This document shows positions 44,495 to 53,802 of a stretch of 64,000 nucleotides of DNA, in pieces. Source of the DNA: Halobacterium sp. KA-4. Lineage in GTDB: Archaea; Halobacteriota; Halobacteria; Halobacteriales; Halobacteriaceae. A model generated the notes under the pieces. That model did not search any database. It had not been told where the DNA came from and worked only from the letters and a program-made list of their open reading frames with translations. Position 1 is the stretch's first letter. Every line of letters starts with the position of its first letter. Location of the stretch: positions 1-64,000 of the forward strand of contig NZ_JAJJZG010000008.1 of the NCBI RefSeq assembly GCF_021028995.1, given 5' to 3'. A program made the position numbers and the translations under genes.

Positions 44495-44554
44495 ATTTGA
44501 ACCCCTGACATCTTGGTCCGGAACCAAGTGCTCTGTCCGCTGAGCTACGCGCCC
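44483..44554 (-). tRNA. tRNA-Arg (anticodon CCG)
   Basis: A 72-nt cloverleaf on the minus strand. The acceptor stem is GGGCGCG/CGCGCCC, the D-arm is in AGCTCAGCGGACAGAGC, the anticodon stem CTTGG/CCAAG holds the loop TTCCGGA, and the T-arm is GGGGTTCAAATCCC. No intron and no encoded CCA. It reads CGG. Its 3' end is the attachment site of the integrated element. Confidence 0.96.
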
Positions 44555-44578
44555 TCGGCGTGTGGTAGCGGGGGCGAC

Positions 44579-44586
44579 GGTATAAC
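44579..44586 (-). promoter_or_regulatory. TATA box of tRNA-Arg
   Basis: GTTATACC on the minus strand lies 25-32 nt upstream of the tRNA 5' end at 44554, the expected archaeal spacing. Confidence 0.6.
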
Positions 44587-44605
44587 GGTTGTGAGTCCGA
44601 GTAGG

Positions 44606-46015
44606 TCAGGCGGCCTCGGACTCGTCGGCGTCGACGAGCGTGCGTTTCCACGTGCCGCGCGTGAACCACACGGCGGCGACGATTGCGCCAGTGATGTTCC
44701 CGAAGGCCATCCCGACCCAGATGCCGGTGGCACCCCACGCGAACACGAACGCGAACAGGTAGACCGTGAGGACGCGCCCGATCCACAGCGTCACCATCGA
44801 AATCACCATCGCGGTCTTCGTGTTGCCGGCACCGCGGAACGCACCGAGCAGGACCTGGACGACGCCGACGAAGACGAACTCGATGGCGCGGATGCGGACG
44901 TACGTCGACCCGTACTCGACGATGGCAGCGGCGTTCTCCGCGCCGGGGCTGAGGAACACCGCGACGATTGGCCGCGGGAAGATGGCGGCGACGATAGCGA
45001 CCGCGAAGAGGACGCCGGCGGCGACTTTCGCGGCGAGCCAGACGGCGCGCTCGGCGCGCTCGGGCTGTTTCGCACCGAGGTTCTGGCCGACCATCGTGTT
45101 CGTGGCGCGGCCGAGGCCCATCGCGGGCAGGAACACCAGCGAGATGAGGCGGTTACCGAGGCCGAACGCGCCGACGACGGCGGGCGCGAACGACGCCACC
45201 ATCGCGGTGAGCGTAATCATCGCGAGCGCGCTCGTGGACTGCTCGGCGGCGCTGGGCGTGCCGACGCGAACGATGCGGGAAATCATCGAGACGTCGGGCG
45301 CGAACTGCGACAGCGAGATGTCGGGGCCGGCGTTCGTGAAGAAGAGGACGTAGACGCCGATGATGGCGGCGACGAGGCGCGCGAAGATGGTGGCGACGGC
45401 GGCGCCCGCGATGCCCATCTCGGGGAACACCCACCAGCCGAAGATGAGGAACGGGTCGAGGACGACGTTGAGGGCGACGCTGACGAACATCACGCGCATC
45501 GGCGTGCGGGTGTTGCCGTAGCCGCGCATCAGCGCGGAGAACACGAAGAAGCCGAACAGCGCGGGCATCCCGAGGAAGAACACTTCCATGTAGTCGCCGG
45601 CCAGCGGCACGACGACCCGGGCGGTCTCGGCCTGCGCCGGCAGCAACGCGAGCATGTCCCGGGTTACGAAGTGGCCGATAATGCCGAGGACCGTCGAGAT
45701 GGCGACGACGAAGCCCATCGTCTGGGCGGCGACCTTCCCCGCGGAGCCTTCGCTGTCCGCTCCCGTGTACTGCGCGACGAGAATCGAGCCGGCGGTCGTG
45801 AACCCGCCGCCGACGGAGATGAGGAAGAAGACGAGCGGGAACGCGAGGCTGATGGCGGCGACGGCGTTCCCGGACAGCCGGCCGAGCCAGAACGTGTCCG
45901 CGAGGTTGTACGTCACCTGGAGGAGCTGGATGACGACCATCGGCCACGCGAGCCGAATCATCGGGCCGACGAGGTCGCCCTCGGTGATGCTGCTCGTCGA
46001 GCGGGTTTCGGGCAC
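44606..46015 (-). CDS. MATE-family multidrug/Na+ efflux transporter
   Basis: A 469-residue integral membrane protein with about 12 helices. It has the MATE N-terminal pattern PMIRLAWPMVVIQLLQVTYNLADTFWLGRLSG and the repeat-related GRATNTMVGQNLGAKQPERAERAV. These transporters export cationic compounds in exchange for Na+ or H+. It is the first chromosomal protein gene right of the element and its 3' end is near the tRNA promoter. Confidence 0.92.
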   Translation of the reverse strand: MPETRSTSSITEGDLVGPMIRLAWPMVVIQLLQVTYNLADTFWLGRLSGNAVAAISLAFPLVFFLISVGGGFTTAGSILVAQYTGADSEGSAGKVAAQTMGFVVAISTVLGIIGHFVTRDMLALLPAQAETARVVVPLAGDYMEVFFLGMPALFGFFVFSALMRGYGNTRTPMRVMFVSVALNVVLDPFLIFGWWVFPEMGIAGAAVATIFARLVAAIIGVYVLFFTNAGPDISLSQFAPDVSMISRIVRVGTPSAAEQSTSALAMITLTAMVASFAPAVVGAFGLGNRLISLVFLPAMGLGRATNTMVGQNLGAKQPERAERAVWLAAKVAAGVLFAVAIVAAIFPRPIVAVFLSPGAENAAAIVEYGSTYVRIRAIEFVFVGVVQVLLGAFRGAGNTKTAMVISMVTLWIGRVLTVYLFAFVFAWGATGIWVGMAFGNITGAIVAAVWFTRGTWKRTLVDADESEAA

Positions 46016-46125
46016 TACGGACCCTCACGAAGCGGCCCGTTTTGAAAACTCCGGCTCGAAGAAAGCCGGCAAACCGCACGAGTTGCCGGCTTACGTGGAA
46101 ACGCGAGAAGAACGGCGACCGACAG

Positions 46126-46707
46126 TTACGGCGTCTCGTCGGTCTCGATAGAGAACTCCGCGGTCGGGTAGGCGGTACACGTCAGCATGTACCCCTTCTC
46201 CATCTCGTCGTCGCTGAGCGTCTCGTTGTTCGTGTGCCGGACGAGGTCGTGGGAGTCCTCGCCACTGGCGACGCGGCCACCACACGACAGGCACTGGCCC
46301 TGACGGCAGGCGTACGGGAGGTCCCAGCCCTCCTCTTCGCCGGCGTCGAGGATGCTCTCGTTGTTCGCGACCTCGATGGTCTCGCCCTCCTTGACGAACT
46401 CGATTTCGTAGTACTCGACCTCGTCCTCCGGGATGGATTCGGGGTCGAAGCCTTCCTCTTCCTCGCCCTCCTCCTCGAGTTCGCCTTCCGCAGCGCCGCC
46501 CGCGACTGCGCCGGCGCCGCCGCCACCGCCGATGGAGCGGTTGTACGGCTCCGGGAAGTCGGTCTCCGGAACCGTCGAGGCGCGCTGTTCGAGGACCTCG
46601 CTGGCGATGTCCTCGGGGACGGGCTTCGGCGTGCCCTTCAGGAAGTGGAGCCCGACGAGCGTGAGCGCCATCCCGAGGCCGAGCAGCAGCCCCAGTGTGT
46701 TCACCAT
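46126..46707 (-). CDS. Membrane-anchored 2Fe-2S ferredoxin
   Basis: A 193-residue protein with an N-terminal membrane anchor (about residues 3-24), a Gly/Ala-rich and then Glu-rich linker (about 57-85), and a plant-type ferredoxin domain. Cluster ligands are in CRQGQCLSC (C-x4-C-x2-C) and the distal YMLTCTAYP. The anchored arrangement suggests electron delivery to a membrane partner. It differs from the soluble major haloarchaeal ferredoxin by its anchor and linker. It is monocistronic by appearance. Confidence 0.88.
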   Translation of the reverse strand: MVNTLGLLLGLGMALTLVGLHFLKGTPKPVPEDIASEVLEQRASTVPETDFPEPYNRSIGGGGGAGAVAGGAAEGELEEEGEEEEGFDPESIPEDEVEYYEIEFVKEGETIEVANNESILDAGEEEGWDLPYACRQGQCLSCGGRVASGEDSHDLVRHTNNETLSDDEMEKGYMLTCTAYPTAEFSIETDETP

Positions 46708-46800
46708 GTCCGGCGGTACGGAGAGGTCGCTTAACAGTATTGTGATTGCTCACCGCGCGGCTCCGGGCGAGTTTTGAGGGGGTGGCGCGAACGCCGCCGC

Positions 46801-47382
46801 ATGGACGTCGCGATACTGCTGTACGAGGGGTTCGACGAGCTGGACGCGGTCGCACCCTACGAAGTGTTCCGGACGGCCGCCGACTTCGGCGCGGACCTCG
46901 ACGCGAGCCTGCAGACGCTCGTCCCGAGCGACCGCGTGACTGCGAGCCACGGCCTCCGCGTCGAACCCGACGACGTGCTCATCGGTACGCCCGACCTCGT
47001 GCTCGTTCCCGGCGGCGGGTGGAACGACCGCGGCGAGCACGGCGCCTGGGCGGAAGTCCAGGACGGCACGCTCCCCGAACGCCTCGCCACGCTCCACGAG
47101 GGTAGCGCGACCATCGCCACGGTCTGCACGGGTGCGCTCGTCGCCGCGGAGGGCGGCCTGCTGGAGGGACGACCAGCGACCACCCACGAGTCGGCGAAAG
47201 ACGACCTCGCCGACTACGGCGTGGACGTCCGCGACGAGCGGTTCGTCGACGACGGCGACGTGCTCACTGCGGGTGGCGTCACCGCGGGCATCGACCTCGC
47301 GCTCCACGTCGTCGAATGCGAGTTCTCGCCCGAGATTGCCGAGCAAGTGGCAGAAGAAATCGAGTACGAGAACGACTACTGA
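46801..47382 (+). CDS. DJ-1/PfpI family protein
   Basis: A 193-residue class-I glutamine amidotransferase-like protein. It opens MDVAILLYEGFDELDAVAPYEVF, has LVPGGGWNDR, and the nucleophile elbow IATVCTGALVAAEGGLLEG with the reactive Cys, followed by the THESAKDDL histidine region. This arrangement is typical of the DJ-1/PfpI branch related to isonitrile hydratase and AraC-linked proteins. Substrate not predictable. The ATG at 46801 gives the family N-terminus. Confidence 0.87.
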   Translation: MDVAILLYEGFDELDAVAPYEVFRTAADFGADLDASLQTLVPSDRVTASHGLRVEPDDVLIGTPDLVLVPGGGWNDRGEHGAWAEVQDGTLPERLATLHEGSATIATVCTGALVAAEGGLLEGRPATTHESAKDDLADYGVDVRDERFVDDGDVLTAGGVTAGIDLALHVVECEFSPEIAEQVAEEIEYENDY

Positions 47383-47388
47383 CCGCGT

Positions 47389-48300
47389 TTATTCGTCTTT
47401 TCGAGCAACTTCATGCCTGCCAAAGCCGTACCGCAGCCGGTTCGCTAGCCGCCGCGCGAACCGCCCCTCGCCGTCGCCGCTGGCGCGGGAGTCGAAGCGC
47501 TCGGCGAGCGCCTGGTAGATAATCGGGAGCGGTACCTCCTGTTCGAGGCTCTCCTGGACGGTCCACGTGCCCGTGGAGCCGCCGGCGATGTGGTCGGCGA
47601 CGTCGCCGAGGTCGTTGCCCTCCTCGCGGAAGGCTTCCTCGCAGAGTTCGAGCAGCCACGAGCGAATGACGGCGCCGTTGTTCCACGTCTTCGAGACGGC
47701 TTCGAGGTCGAGGTCGTAGCGGCCCTCGTGGAGGAGTTCGAAGCCCTCGCCGTACGCCTGCATGAGCGCGTACTCGACGCCGTTGTGGACCATCTTCACG
47801 TAGTGACCCGAGCCCGCGGGCCCCATGCGGTCGTGGCCGTCCGGGCCCGTCGCGACGGCGTCGAAGACCGGGACGAGTTCGTCGTACGCCCACTCGGGGC
47901 CGCCGACCATCAGCGAGAAGCCGAGTTCCGCGCCCGCGGGGCCGCCCGAAGTACCGCAGTCGAGGTACGCGAAGTCGTGTTCGTCGGCGCGCCGCGTCGA
48001 GTCCTCGAAGTGGCTGTTCCCGCCGTCTACGACCACGTCGTCGCGGCCGAGTTCCGGTGCGAGTTCGTCGAGCGCGGCGTCGACGGGGTCGCCCGCGGGG
48101 ACCATCAGCCAGATGCGCTTCTCGTCGCCGAGCGCGGTCGCGAGGTCGGGAATCGATTCCGCGGGCGTCGAACCGGCGTCCGCCGCGTCCGCGCGGGCGT
48201 CCGCGTCGATGTCGAACGCGACCACGTCGTGGCCCGCGTCCAGACACCGGTCGACGACGATGCGCCCCATGCGACCGAGACCGACAACACCGAGTTCCAT
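47389..48300 (-). CDS. gnd: 6-phosphogluconate dehydrogenase (decarboxylating, NAD-type short form)
   Basis: A 303-residue protein with GLGRMGRIVVDRCLDAGHDVVAFD (NAD(P)-binding; the Asp after strand 2 fits NAD), VVDGGNSHFEDSTRRA, the CGTSGGPAGAELGFSLMVGG substrate motif and the catalytic HYVKMVHNGVEYALMQAYGEGF. It is the short GndA/YqeC-like type rather than the 470-residue form. It converts 6-phosphogluconate to ribulose-5-phosphate, a source of pentoses and NAD(P)H in haloarchaea. The ATG at 48300 is preferred. Confidence 0.92.
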   Translation of the reverse strand: MELGVVGLGRMGRIVVDRCLDAGHDVVAFDIDADARADAADAGSTPAESIPDLATALGDEKRIWLMVPAGDPVDAALDELAPELGRDDVVVDGGNSHFEDSTRRADEHDFAYLDCGTSGGPAGAELGFSLMVGGPEWAYDELVPVFDAVATGPDGHDRMGPAGSGHYVKMVHNGVEYALMQAYGEGFELLHEGRYDLDLEAVSKTWNNGAVIRSWLLELCEEAFREEGNDLGDVADHIAGGSTGTWTVQESLEQEVPLPIIYQALAERFDSRASGDGEGRFARRLANRLRYGFGRHEVARKDE

Positions 48301-48392
48301 ACGTCGACCTCCCGGCCGCGGTAGGTAGTGGTTGCGATAAGCGCGGCCGCCAGCAGCCGACAATACCACAGCGACCTGCGAGGAACGGCCGG

Positions 48393-50243
48393 CTACTCGT
48401 CCAGTGTCGTCGTCTGGACGTTCCAGAGGTCGGCGTACCGGCCGCCGCGGTCGAGGAGGTCGTCGTGGGTGCCGCGCTCGGTGATTTCACCGTCCTCGAC
48501 GACCAGAATCGCGTCGGCGTCCTGGACGGTGGAGAGCCGGTGGGCGATAACGAGCGCGGTTCGGTCCGCGGAGAGGTCGTCGAGGCTCGCCTGGATGCGG
48601 CGCTCGGTCTCGGTGTCGACGTCGCTGGTGGCCTCGTCGAGAATTAGAATTTCGGGGTCTTTGAGGATGGCGCGCGCGATGTCGATGCGCTGGCGTTGGC
48701 CGCCCGAGAGTTTCACGCCACGCTCACCGACCTCCGTGTCGTAGCCCTCCGGGAGGTCGGCGACGAATTCGTGGGCGTCGGCGGCTTTCGCAGCCTCGAC
48801 GACCGCCTCGCGGTCGGCGTCGAACTGGCCGTACGCGATGTTCTCCGCGATGGTGCCGTCGAAGAGGAAGGTGTCCTGGCTGACGTAGCCGACGTGCTCG
48901 CGGAGGCTCGCCAGCGTTAGGTCGCGGACGTCGTGGTCGTCCACACGAACCGCACCGTCGTCAACGTCGTACAGGCGCAGCAGGAGTTTGCAGAGCGTGG
49001 ACTTCCCGGCGCCCGTCGGCCCGACGAGCGCGACGGTGTCGCCGGAGTCAGCGTCGAAGGAGACGTCGTCGATGACGGTCTCCTCGGCGTCGTAGCTGAA
49101 CATCACATCGTCGTAGTCGACGCGTCCGTCGATGTCCCCGAGTTCGACGGCGTCGTCGGCGTCCGTGACCTCCGAGGGGACGTCCATGAGGCCGAACACG
49201 CGCGCGGAGGAGGCTTTCGCGTTCTCGTACTGGTCGACGATGTTCGACACCTCCGCAAGCGGCGTGACAAAGCGCTGCGTGAGGAAGATGAACGTGACGA
49301 ACGCGCCCGGCGACAGCGTCCCCGAGAGGAACAGCGGCGCGCCGTACAGCAGCCAGTAGCCGCCGACCGCGAACGTCACGGCGAAGGAGAGTCCGGCGAG
49401 CAGTTCCATGCCGGGGCGGTAGACGTAGCTCAGGCGGAGGACGTCCATCGTGTCCCGGAAGAATCGGTAGGAGGCGTCCGTGACGCGGTCGGTCTCGTGG
49501 TCCTCGGCGGCGTTAGTCTTCACGAGTTCGACGCCCGCGAGGCTGTTCTCCAGTTTCGTGTTGAGATTGCCGATGGCCGCGCGCTGGCGCTCGTAGCGGG
49601 GTTCCGCGCGCGTCATGAACCACGACGTGAGCACGACCATCAGCGGAATCGCGGACAGCGTGACGACCGCCAGCTGCCAGTTCTCGGCGACGAGGATGGC
49701 GGTGATGCCCGCGACCATTATCACGAGTCGGGCGGAGTTCTGGAGCGCGTCGTCGAGGAACACTTCGAGGTTCGAGGCGTCGTTGTTCAGCACGGACATC
49801 ACTTCGCCGGTCTGTTTGTCGTCGAAGAACGTCATGTCCAGGCCCTGCATCTTCGCGAACGAGTCCGTGCGGACGTCGTGCATCACGCGGTGCGCGAACA
49901 GGTTCGCGGTGACGCCGTACGCGTACGTGAACACCGCGGTGACGAGGAACGACCCGGCGATGAGCACCGCCGAGAGTTCGAACAGGGCGACCTCGCTCGT
50001 GGGGAACCAGGCCGCGGGCACGAGCGGCAAGTCGTAGGGCGCGTCGCCGGTGAACACACTGTCGATGGCGGCACCGAGCACGACCGGCGGCAGGAGGCTC
50101 GCGACGCGCGCGACGACGTTCGCCACCATGCCGGCTGCGAAGTACGGCCATTCGCTGGCGCCGTACTCCCGGAACAGCCGGCCGAGCGGCTGCTCGACGC
50201 GGTCGCGGTACTCGTCGAATGCGCTGTCCTCCGTCGCTGGCAT
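48393..50243 (-). CDS. ABC transporter, fused permease/ATPase (exporter type)
   Basis: A 616-residue type IV ABC half-transporter. Six transmembrane helices span about residues 35-320 with the coupling loop QGLDMTFFDDKQTGEVMSVLNND. The ATPase domain has Walker A VGPTGAGKST, Q-loop, signature LSGGQRQRIDIARAIL, Walker B EILILDEATSDVD and the H-loop IAHRLSTV. It works as a dimer, exporting lipid or drug-like substrates. The ATG at 50243 is followed directly by the acidic cytoplasmic N-terminus. Confidence 0.93.
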   Translation of the reverse strand: MPATEDSAFDEYRDRVEQPLGRLFREYGASEWPYFAAGMVANVVARVASLLPPVVLGAAIDSVFTGDAPYDLPLVPAAWFPTSEVALFELSAVLIAGSFLVTAVFTYAYGVTANLFAHRVMHDVRTDSFAKMQGLDMTFFDDKQTGEVMSVLNNDASNLEVFLDDALQNSARLVIMVAGITAILVAENWQLAVVTLSAIPLMVVLTSWFMTRAEPRYERQRAAIGNLNTKLENSLAGVELVKTNAAEDHETDRVTDASYRFFRDTMDVLRLSYVYRPGMELLAGLSFAVTFAVGGYWLLYGAPLFLSGTLSPGAFVTFIFLTQRFVTPLAEVSNIVDQYENAKASSARVFGLMDVPSEVTDADDAVELGDIDGRVDYDDVMFSYDAEETVIDDVSFDADSGDTVALVGPTGAGKSTLCKLLLRLYDVDDGAVRVDDHDVRDLTLASLREHVGYVSQDTFLFDGTIAENIAYGQFDADREAVVEAAKAADAHEFVADLPEGYDTEVGERGVKLSGGQRQRIDIARAILKDPEILILDEATSDVDTETERRIQASLDDLSADRTALVIAHRLSTVQDADAILVVEDGEITERGTHDDLLDRGGRYADLWNVQTTTLDE

Positions 50244-50337
50244 TACGGTTCGAAATACCACCGCGCCCGAAGTCGGTTACGGTCGCCACAGTCCGGCGAC
50301 CACAAGGTTTCAGTCGGCCGCGCGGCGACACGCGGAC

Positions 50338-50562
50338 ATGCGCACGCTCCCGGTGGTCCTCGCGGTCGTGCTCGTGAACGACGCCGTCCTCCTGCTGGCG
50401 CTGGACGTCGCAGTGCCGACGTGGCTGGTCGTGCTCGGCGCCGCGCTCGCGCTGACGGTGCCGATACTGGTTGCCGTCGGCGCGACCGTGGAGAACGAAG
50501 CGCCCTCGCGGGCAGAGTTACAGCGAGACGTCGAGCAGTTGCGCGAGCGCGTCGAGTCCTAG
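50338..50562 (+). CDS. Small membrane protein with C-terminal coiled coil
   Basis: A 74-residue protein. Two hydrophobic helices (about 4-24 and 28-50) are followed by a short charged amphipathic helix, SRAELQRDVEQLRERVES. It is divergent from the ABC exporter and its stop overlaps the end of the iron ABC ATPase gene by 4 bp. Function unknown. Confidence 0.65.
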   Translation: MRTLPVVLAVVLVNDAVLLLALDVAVPTWLVVLGAALALTVPILVAVGATVENEAPSRAELQRDVEQLRERVES

Positions 50563-51410
50563 TCAAGCGCGCGGCGCGGAACGATGCGGGGTTCGTCGTC
50601 GTAGGAGACGGCGGCGTCGACGTCGAAGACGTCCGCGAGCAGCTGTTCGGTGACGACGTCCTCGGGCGGGCCCCAGTCGTACACTTCGCCGTCGTCGAGC
50701 GCGACCAGATAGTCCGCGAAGCGCGCGGCCTGCTGGAGGTCGTGGAGGACGACGCAGACCGTGACGTCGCGTTCCTCGTTGAGCGTGCGGACGACCTCCA
50801 TCACGCGGAGCTGGTGGTGGAGGTCGAGGTACGTCGTCGGTTCGTCCAGCAGAAGCACGTCGGTGTCCTGGGCGAGCGTCATCGCGACGAACGCGAGCTG
50901 CTTCTGGCCGCCGGAGAGCTCCGAGAGCTGGGTGTCGCGGAGGTGGTCGACACCCGCGAGGTCGATGGCGCGCTCGACGGCGTCGCGGTCCTCGTCGGTG
51001 AGCGGGTCGAGGAAGCCGCGGTGAGGATACCGGCCGTGGGACGCGAGGTCTTCGACCGTGAGGCCGCCAGGTGCGGCGTTCTCCTGGTCGAGGAGGCCGA
51101 GTTCGCAGGCGAGGTCCTTCGCGGGGCGCTCTTGGACGTCGCTGCCGTTCAGGAGCACTGTGCCGGACTCGGGGGACAGCTCCGCTGACAGCCCCTTCAG
51201 CAGCGTGGACTTCCCGGAGCCGTTGGGGCCGACGAGCGCCGTCACTTCGCCCTCGGGGATGACGAGGTCGTCGCAGTCGACGACGATGCCCTCGCCGTAG
51301 CCGAGTTCGATGCCGGACGCGAGCAGCGCGGCGTCGTCGACCGGGTCCTCGTCGGTGACGTGGTCGGTCGTCGAGTCGGTGCCGGTCGAGACGAGTGGGA
51401 TGTCTGGCAT
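50559..51410 (-). CDS. Iron/heme-type ABC transporter ATP-binding protein
   Basis: A 283-residue ATPase of the FecE/BtuD/HmuV class: Walker A VGPNGSGKSTLLKGL, Q-loop LLDQENAAPGGLTVEDL, signature LSGGQKQLAFVAMTLAQ, Walker B VLLLDEPTTYLDL and H-loop VVLHDLQQAARFAD. An unusual acidic extension of about 28 residues precedes the domain. It lies 2 nt downstream of the permease gene, in one operon that is preceded by a palindromic iron-type operator. Confidence 0.91.
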   Translation of the reverse strand: MPDIPLVSTGTDSTTDHVTDEDPVDDAALLASGIELGYGEGIVVDCDDLVIPEGEVTALVGPNGSGKSTLLKGLSAELSPESGTVLLNGSDVQERPAKDLACELGLLDQENAAPGGLTVEDLASHGRYPHRGFLDPLTDEDRDAVERAIDLAGVDHLRDTQLSELSGGQKQLAFVAMTLAQDTDVLLLDEPTTYLDLHHQLRVMEVVRTLNEERDVTVCVVLHDLQQAARFADYLVALDDGEVYDWGPPEDVVTEQLLADVFDVDAAVSYDDEPRIVPRRALD

Positions 51411-51412
51411 GG

Positions 51413-52534
51413 TTAGAACTCCGTGAACGACTCCGTGCGGCGCAACAGCAACAGGAAGTACGGCCCGCCGAGCAGGCCGGTGACGACGCCGACCGGGACC
51501 TGCGTCCCGCCGAGCGCGAGCCGCGCGAACACGTCCGCGGTGACGACGAGCGCGGGGCCGGCGAACAGGCAGCCGGTCATCAGCCGGCGGTAGTCGCTGC
51601 CGACGAACGTGCGGACCGCGTGGGGGACGACGAGCCCGACGAAGCCGACGAGGCCCGCGACCGCGACTGCGGCGGACGCGGCGACGATGGCGAGCGTGGA
51701 CAGCAGGAAGCGGATGCGTTCGACGCTCATGCCGAGTGAGCGCGCCGCGCGCTCGCCGAGCAGGAGGACGTCGAGTTGGCGGGCGCTCGCGAGCGCCGCG
51801 GGCACGACGACGAGCGTCGGGATGGCGACGGTGCGGGCGTCGGTCCAGTCGACGCCGACGAGCGAGCCGGCGAGCCACGCGACGGCGGTGCGCATCACGC
51901 CGTTGCTCTCGATGAAGTAGAACATCCCCGTCTGGAGGCTGTTGAAGATGGTGCCGACGACGACGCCCGCCAGCACCAGGCGGACAGGGGTGGTGCCGCC
52001 GCGCCACGCGACGGCGTACACGAGCAGGAACGCGCCGGTGCCGCCGGCGACGGCGGCCAGCGGCAGGAGGTACGCGCCCAGCGAGAACACGAGCGTGAAG
52101 ACGACCGCGACGCCGGCCCCGGAGGAGACGCCGAGGATGTACGGGCTCGCGAGCTCGTTGCGCGTAATCGCCTGGAAGATGGCGCCGGAGACGGCGAGGT
52201 TGAGTCCCACGAACGCGGCGACGAGCACTCGCGGGAGCCGCACGGTCCAGACGACGATGGTGGCGTTTGAGAGCACCGAGAGGTCGGCGTAGACGCCGAG
52301 GAAGCGCGCGGCGTTCTCGCCGAGGACGAGCGTCGCGAGCACCTCGGGGTTGGTCCAGACGGCGCGGTCGAACAGCGCCCGGACGGCGATTTCGAAGGGC
52401 ATCTCGTAGGCGCCGTAGCGTATCTGGACGAGGCCGGCGATAACCATCAGGACGACGCTCGCGCCGATGATGGTGGCGAGTTGGGCGTCGACCTCGGGGA
52501 GGAGTGCGTCTCGGACGCGGCGTTGTCGTGTCAT
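51413..52534 (-). CDS. FecCD-family ABC transporter permease (iron/siderophore/cobalamin type)
   Basis: A 373-residue permease with about ten membrane helices and FecCD-family landmarks: WTVRLPRVLVAAFVGLNLAVSGAIFQAITRNELASPYILGVSSGAG near the N-terminal third (shown by its conserved RLPR and NPLA-like positions) and GLVGFVGLVVPHAVRTFVGSDYRRL near the C-terminus. Import of Fe3+-siderophore or a related chelate is likely given the operator upstream (52607-52620) and the adjacent substrate-binding protein. The ATG at 52534 follows the operator by about 70 bp. Confidence 0.9.
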   Translation of the reverse strand: MTRQRRVRDALLPEVDAQLATIIGASVVLMVIAGLVQIRYGAYEMPFEIAVRALFDRAVWTNPEVLATLVLGENAARFLGVYADLSVLSNATIVVWTVRLPRVLVAAFVGLNLAVSGAIFQAITRNELASPYILGVSSGAGVAVVFTLVFSLGAYLLPLAAVAGGTGAFLLVYAVAWRGGTTPVRLVLAGVVVGTIFNSLQTGMFYFIESNGVMRTAVAWLAGSLVGVDWTDARTVAIPTLVVVPAALASARQLDVLLLGERAARSLGMSVERIRFLLSTLAIVAASAAVAVAGLVGFVGLVVPHAVRTFVGSDYRRLMTGCLFAGPALVVTADVFARLALGGTQVPVGVVTGLLGGPYFLLLLRRTESFTEF

Positions 52535-52606
52535 CTGTTGGTCCGTGCGGCTGTTTGGAGGCCGCGGCGGTACCGGCGGAGTCACCCGCCGGAACTGCGC
52601 TTACCT

Positions 52607-52620
52607 TTAGGTCGCCCTAA
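52607..52620. promoter_or_regulatory. Iron-type palindromic operator before the permease operon
   Basis: TTAGG-TCGC-CCTAA is a perfect inverted repeat with a 4-nt spacer. It lies between the permease start and the substrate-binding protein gene. It matches the second operator at 53803-53818 in sequence and spacing and resembles sites of DtxR-family iron regulators (Idr/SirR type) of haloarchaea. Confidence 0.72.
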
Positions 52621-52639
52621 GACTTCAAAAGCGTTCCGT

Positions 52640-53797
52640 CTACGACGTGGTAATCGTCGCCAGTTCGTCGCGGTCGAACAGTTCGCCCTCGAAGCGCTCG
52701 GGGTAGAGCTCCGTGGCGAAGCGCTCGGTGAGGAAGAGGTGCTGAATCGGGCCGAGGTAGATGGGGCCGCCGCGGTAGACGGCGCCCTCCTCGACGGCGG
52801 TGATGCGGCTCGCCGTCTCGTGGTTCTGCATGAACGACACGACGGTGTTCTCGAACTCCTCGCGGGTCTTGTCCTCGTGGCCGCGCACGAACAGCGCCTC
52901 GGGGTCGAGGTCGAGCAGCGTCTCGTAGTCGATTTCCGAGCGGCTCCCCGTCGAGAGCGCTTCGACGTCGGAGTCGGCGATGGCGTCCTGGACGTTCAGG
53001 TCGTGGAAGGACTTCTTGTTCGCGCCCTCGCCGCTGAGGTGGTACGGGGAGAACGACGTGGGCTCGTTACTGCCGCCCCAGACGAGCGCGGCGCGCGGCC
53101 CCTCACTGGGCACATCCTCGCCGATGCGCGCGACGAAGTCGTCGTGGAACGTTGAGAACGCCTCGTAGCGCTCGGTCTCTTGGACCGCTTGGGCGACCTT
53201 CTCGAAGGCGCCGTACATCGTGTAGTAGTCGTAGTCGTGCCACGCGTCCGTGCGCCGGAAGATGGTGTTGCCGAGGAACGGGCCCGCGCGCTCCTCGAGG
53301 AACTGGACGTCCTCGTCGTTCATCTCGAAGACGTTCGTCAGCCAGTTGGGGTCGATGAGGTGGAGGTCGGCGTCGATGGAGAGCAACGTCTCGCGGGAGA
53401 CGCCCTGGTCGACGAGGTCGACCATCTGGGACTTGTCGACGCTGACGCCGTCGAGTTCCTCGTAGCCGCCGGTGTGGTAGCGGGCCTTCTGTCCGATGGA
53501 CGCGACGGCGTCGCCGTGGCCGAGCGCGACGAGCATATCCGCGTAGCCGGACGTGTAGACGGCGATGGTCTCGGGGACGCTGTCGAACTCGACTTCACCG
53601 ACCGGCGTCATCGTGACGCTGTACGACTGGGACTGGGCTTCGGTCGTCTCCTCGGCGCCCGACGTCGTGGCGTCGTCCTCGGTCGCGGGCGCTTCGGTCG
53701 TGTCGTTCGTGCTTCCTTCGTTCGGGCTCGCGCAGCCGGCGAGCAGGCCGGCGAGCGTGGCTGCGGTACCGGACTTGATGAACGTGCGTCGTCGCAT
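52640..53797 (-). CDS. Iron/siderophore ABC transporter substrate-binding lipoprotein
   Basis: A 385-residue secreted protein. The Tat signal MRRRTFIKSGTAATLAGLLAGC ends in a lipobox with Cys22. A Thr/Glu-rich linker (about 23-58) follows, then a type III periplasmic-binding fold (FepB/BtuF-like): VETIAVYTSGYADMLVALGHGD-like core, helix-linked lobes and DPEALFVRGHEDK. It binds the chelate outside the membrane and passes it to the FecCD permease downstream. Expression is probably controlled by the operator directly upstream. Confidence 0.9.
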   Translation of the reverse strand: MRRRTFIKSGTAATLAGLLAGCASPNEGSTNDTTEAPATEDDATTSGAEETTEAQSQSYSVTMTPVGEVEFDSVPETIAVYTSGYADMLVALGHGDAVASIGQKARYHTGGYEELDGVSVDKSQMVDLVDQGVSRETLLSIDADLHLIDPNWLTNVFEMNDEDVQFLEERAGPFLGNTIFRRTDAWHDYDYYTMYGAFEKVAQAVQETERYEAFSTFHDDFVARIGEDVPSEGPRAALVWGGSNEPTSFSPYHLSGEGANKKSFHDLNVQDAIADSDVEALSTGSRSEIDYETLLDLDPEALFVRGHEDKTREEFENTVVSFMQNHETASRITAVEEGAVYRGGPIYLGPIQHLFLTERFATELYPERFEGELFDRDELATITTS

Positions 53798-53802
53798 ACT
53801 CG

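Noticed and set aside
48933-51188. 751-codon frame opposite the ABC exporter and iron ATPase genes
   Set aside because: Shadow frame crossing two real minus-strand ABC genes and their intergenic region.
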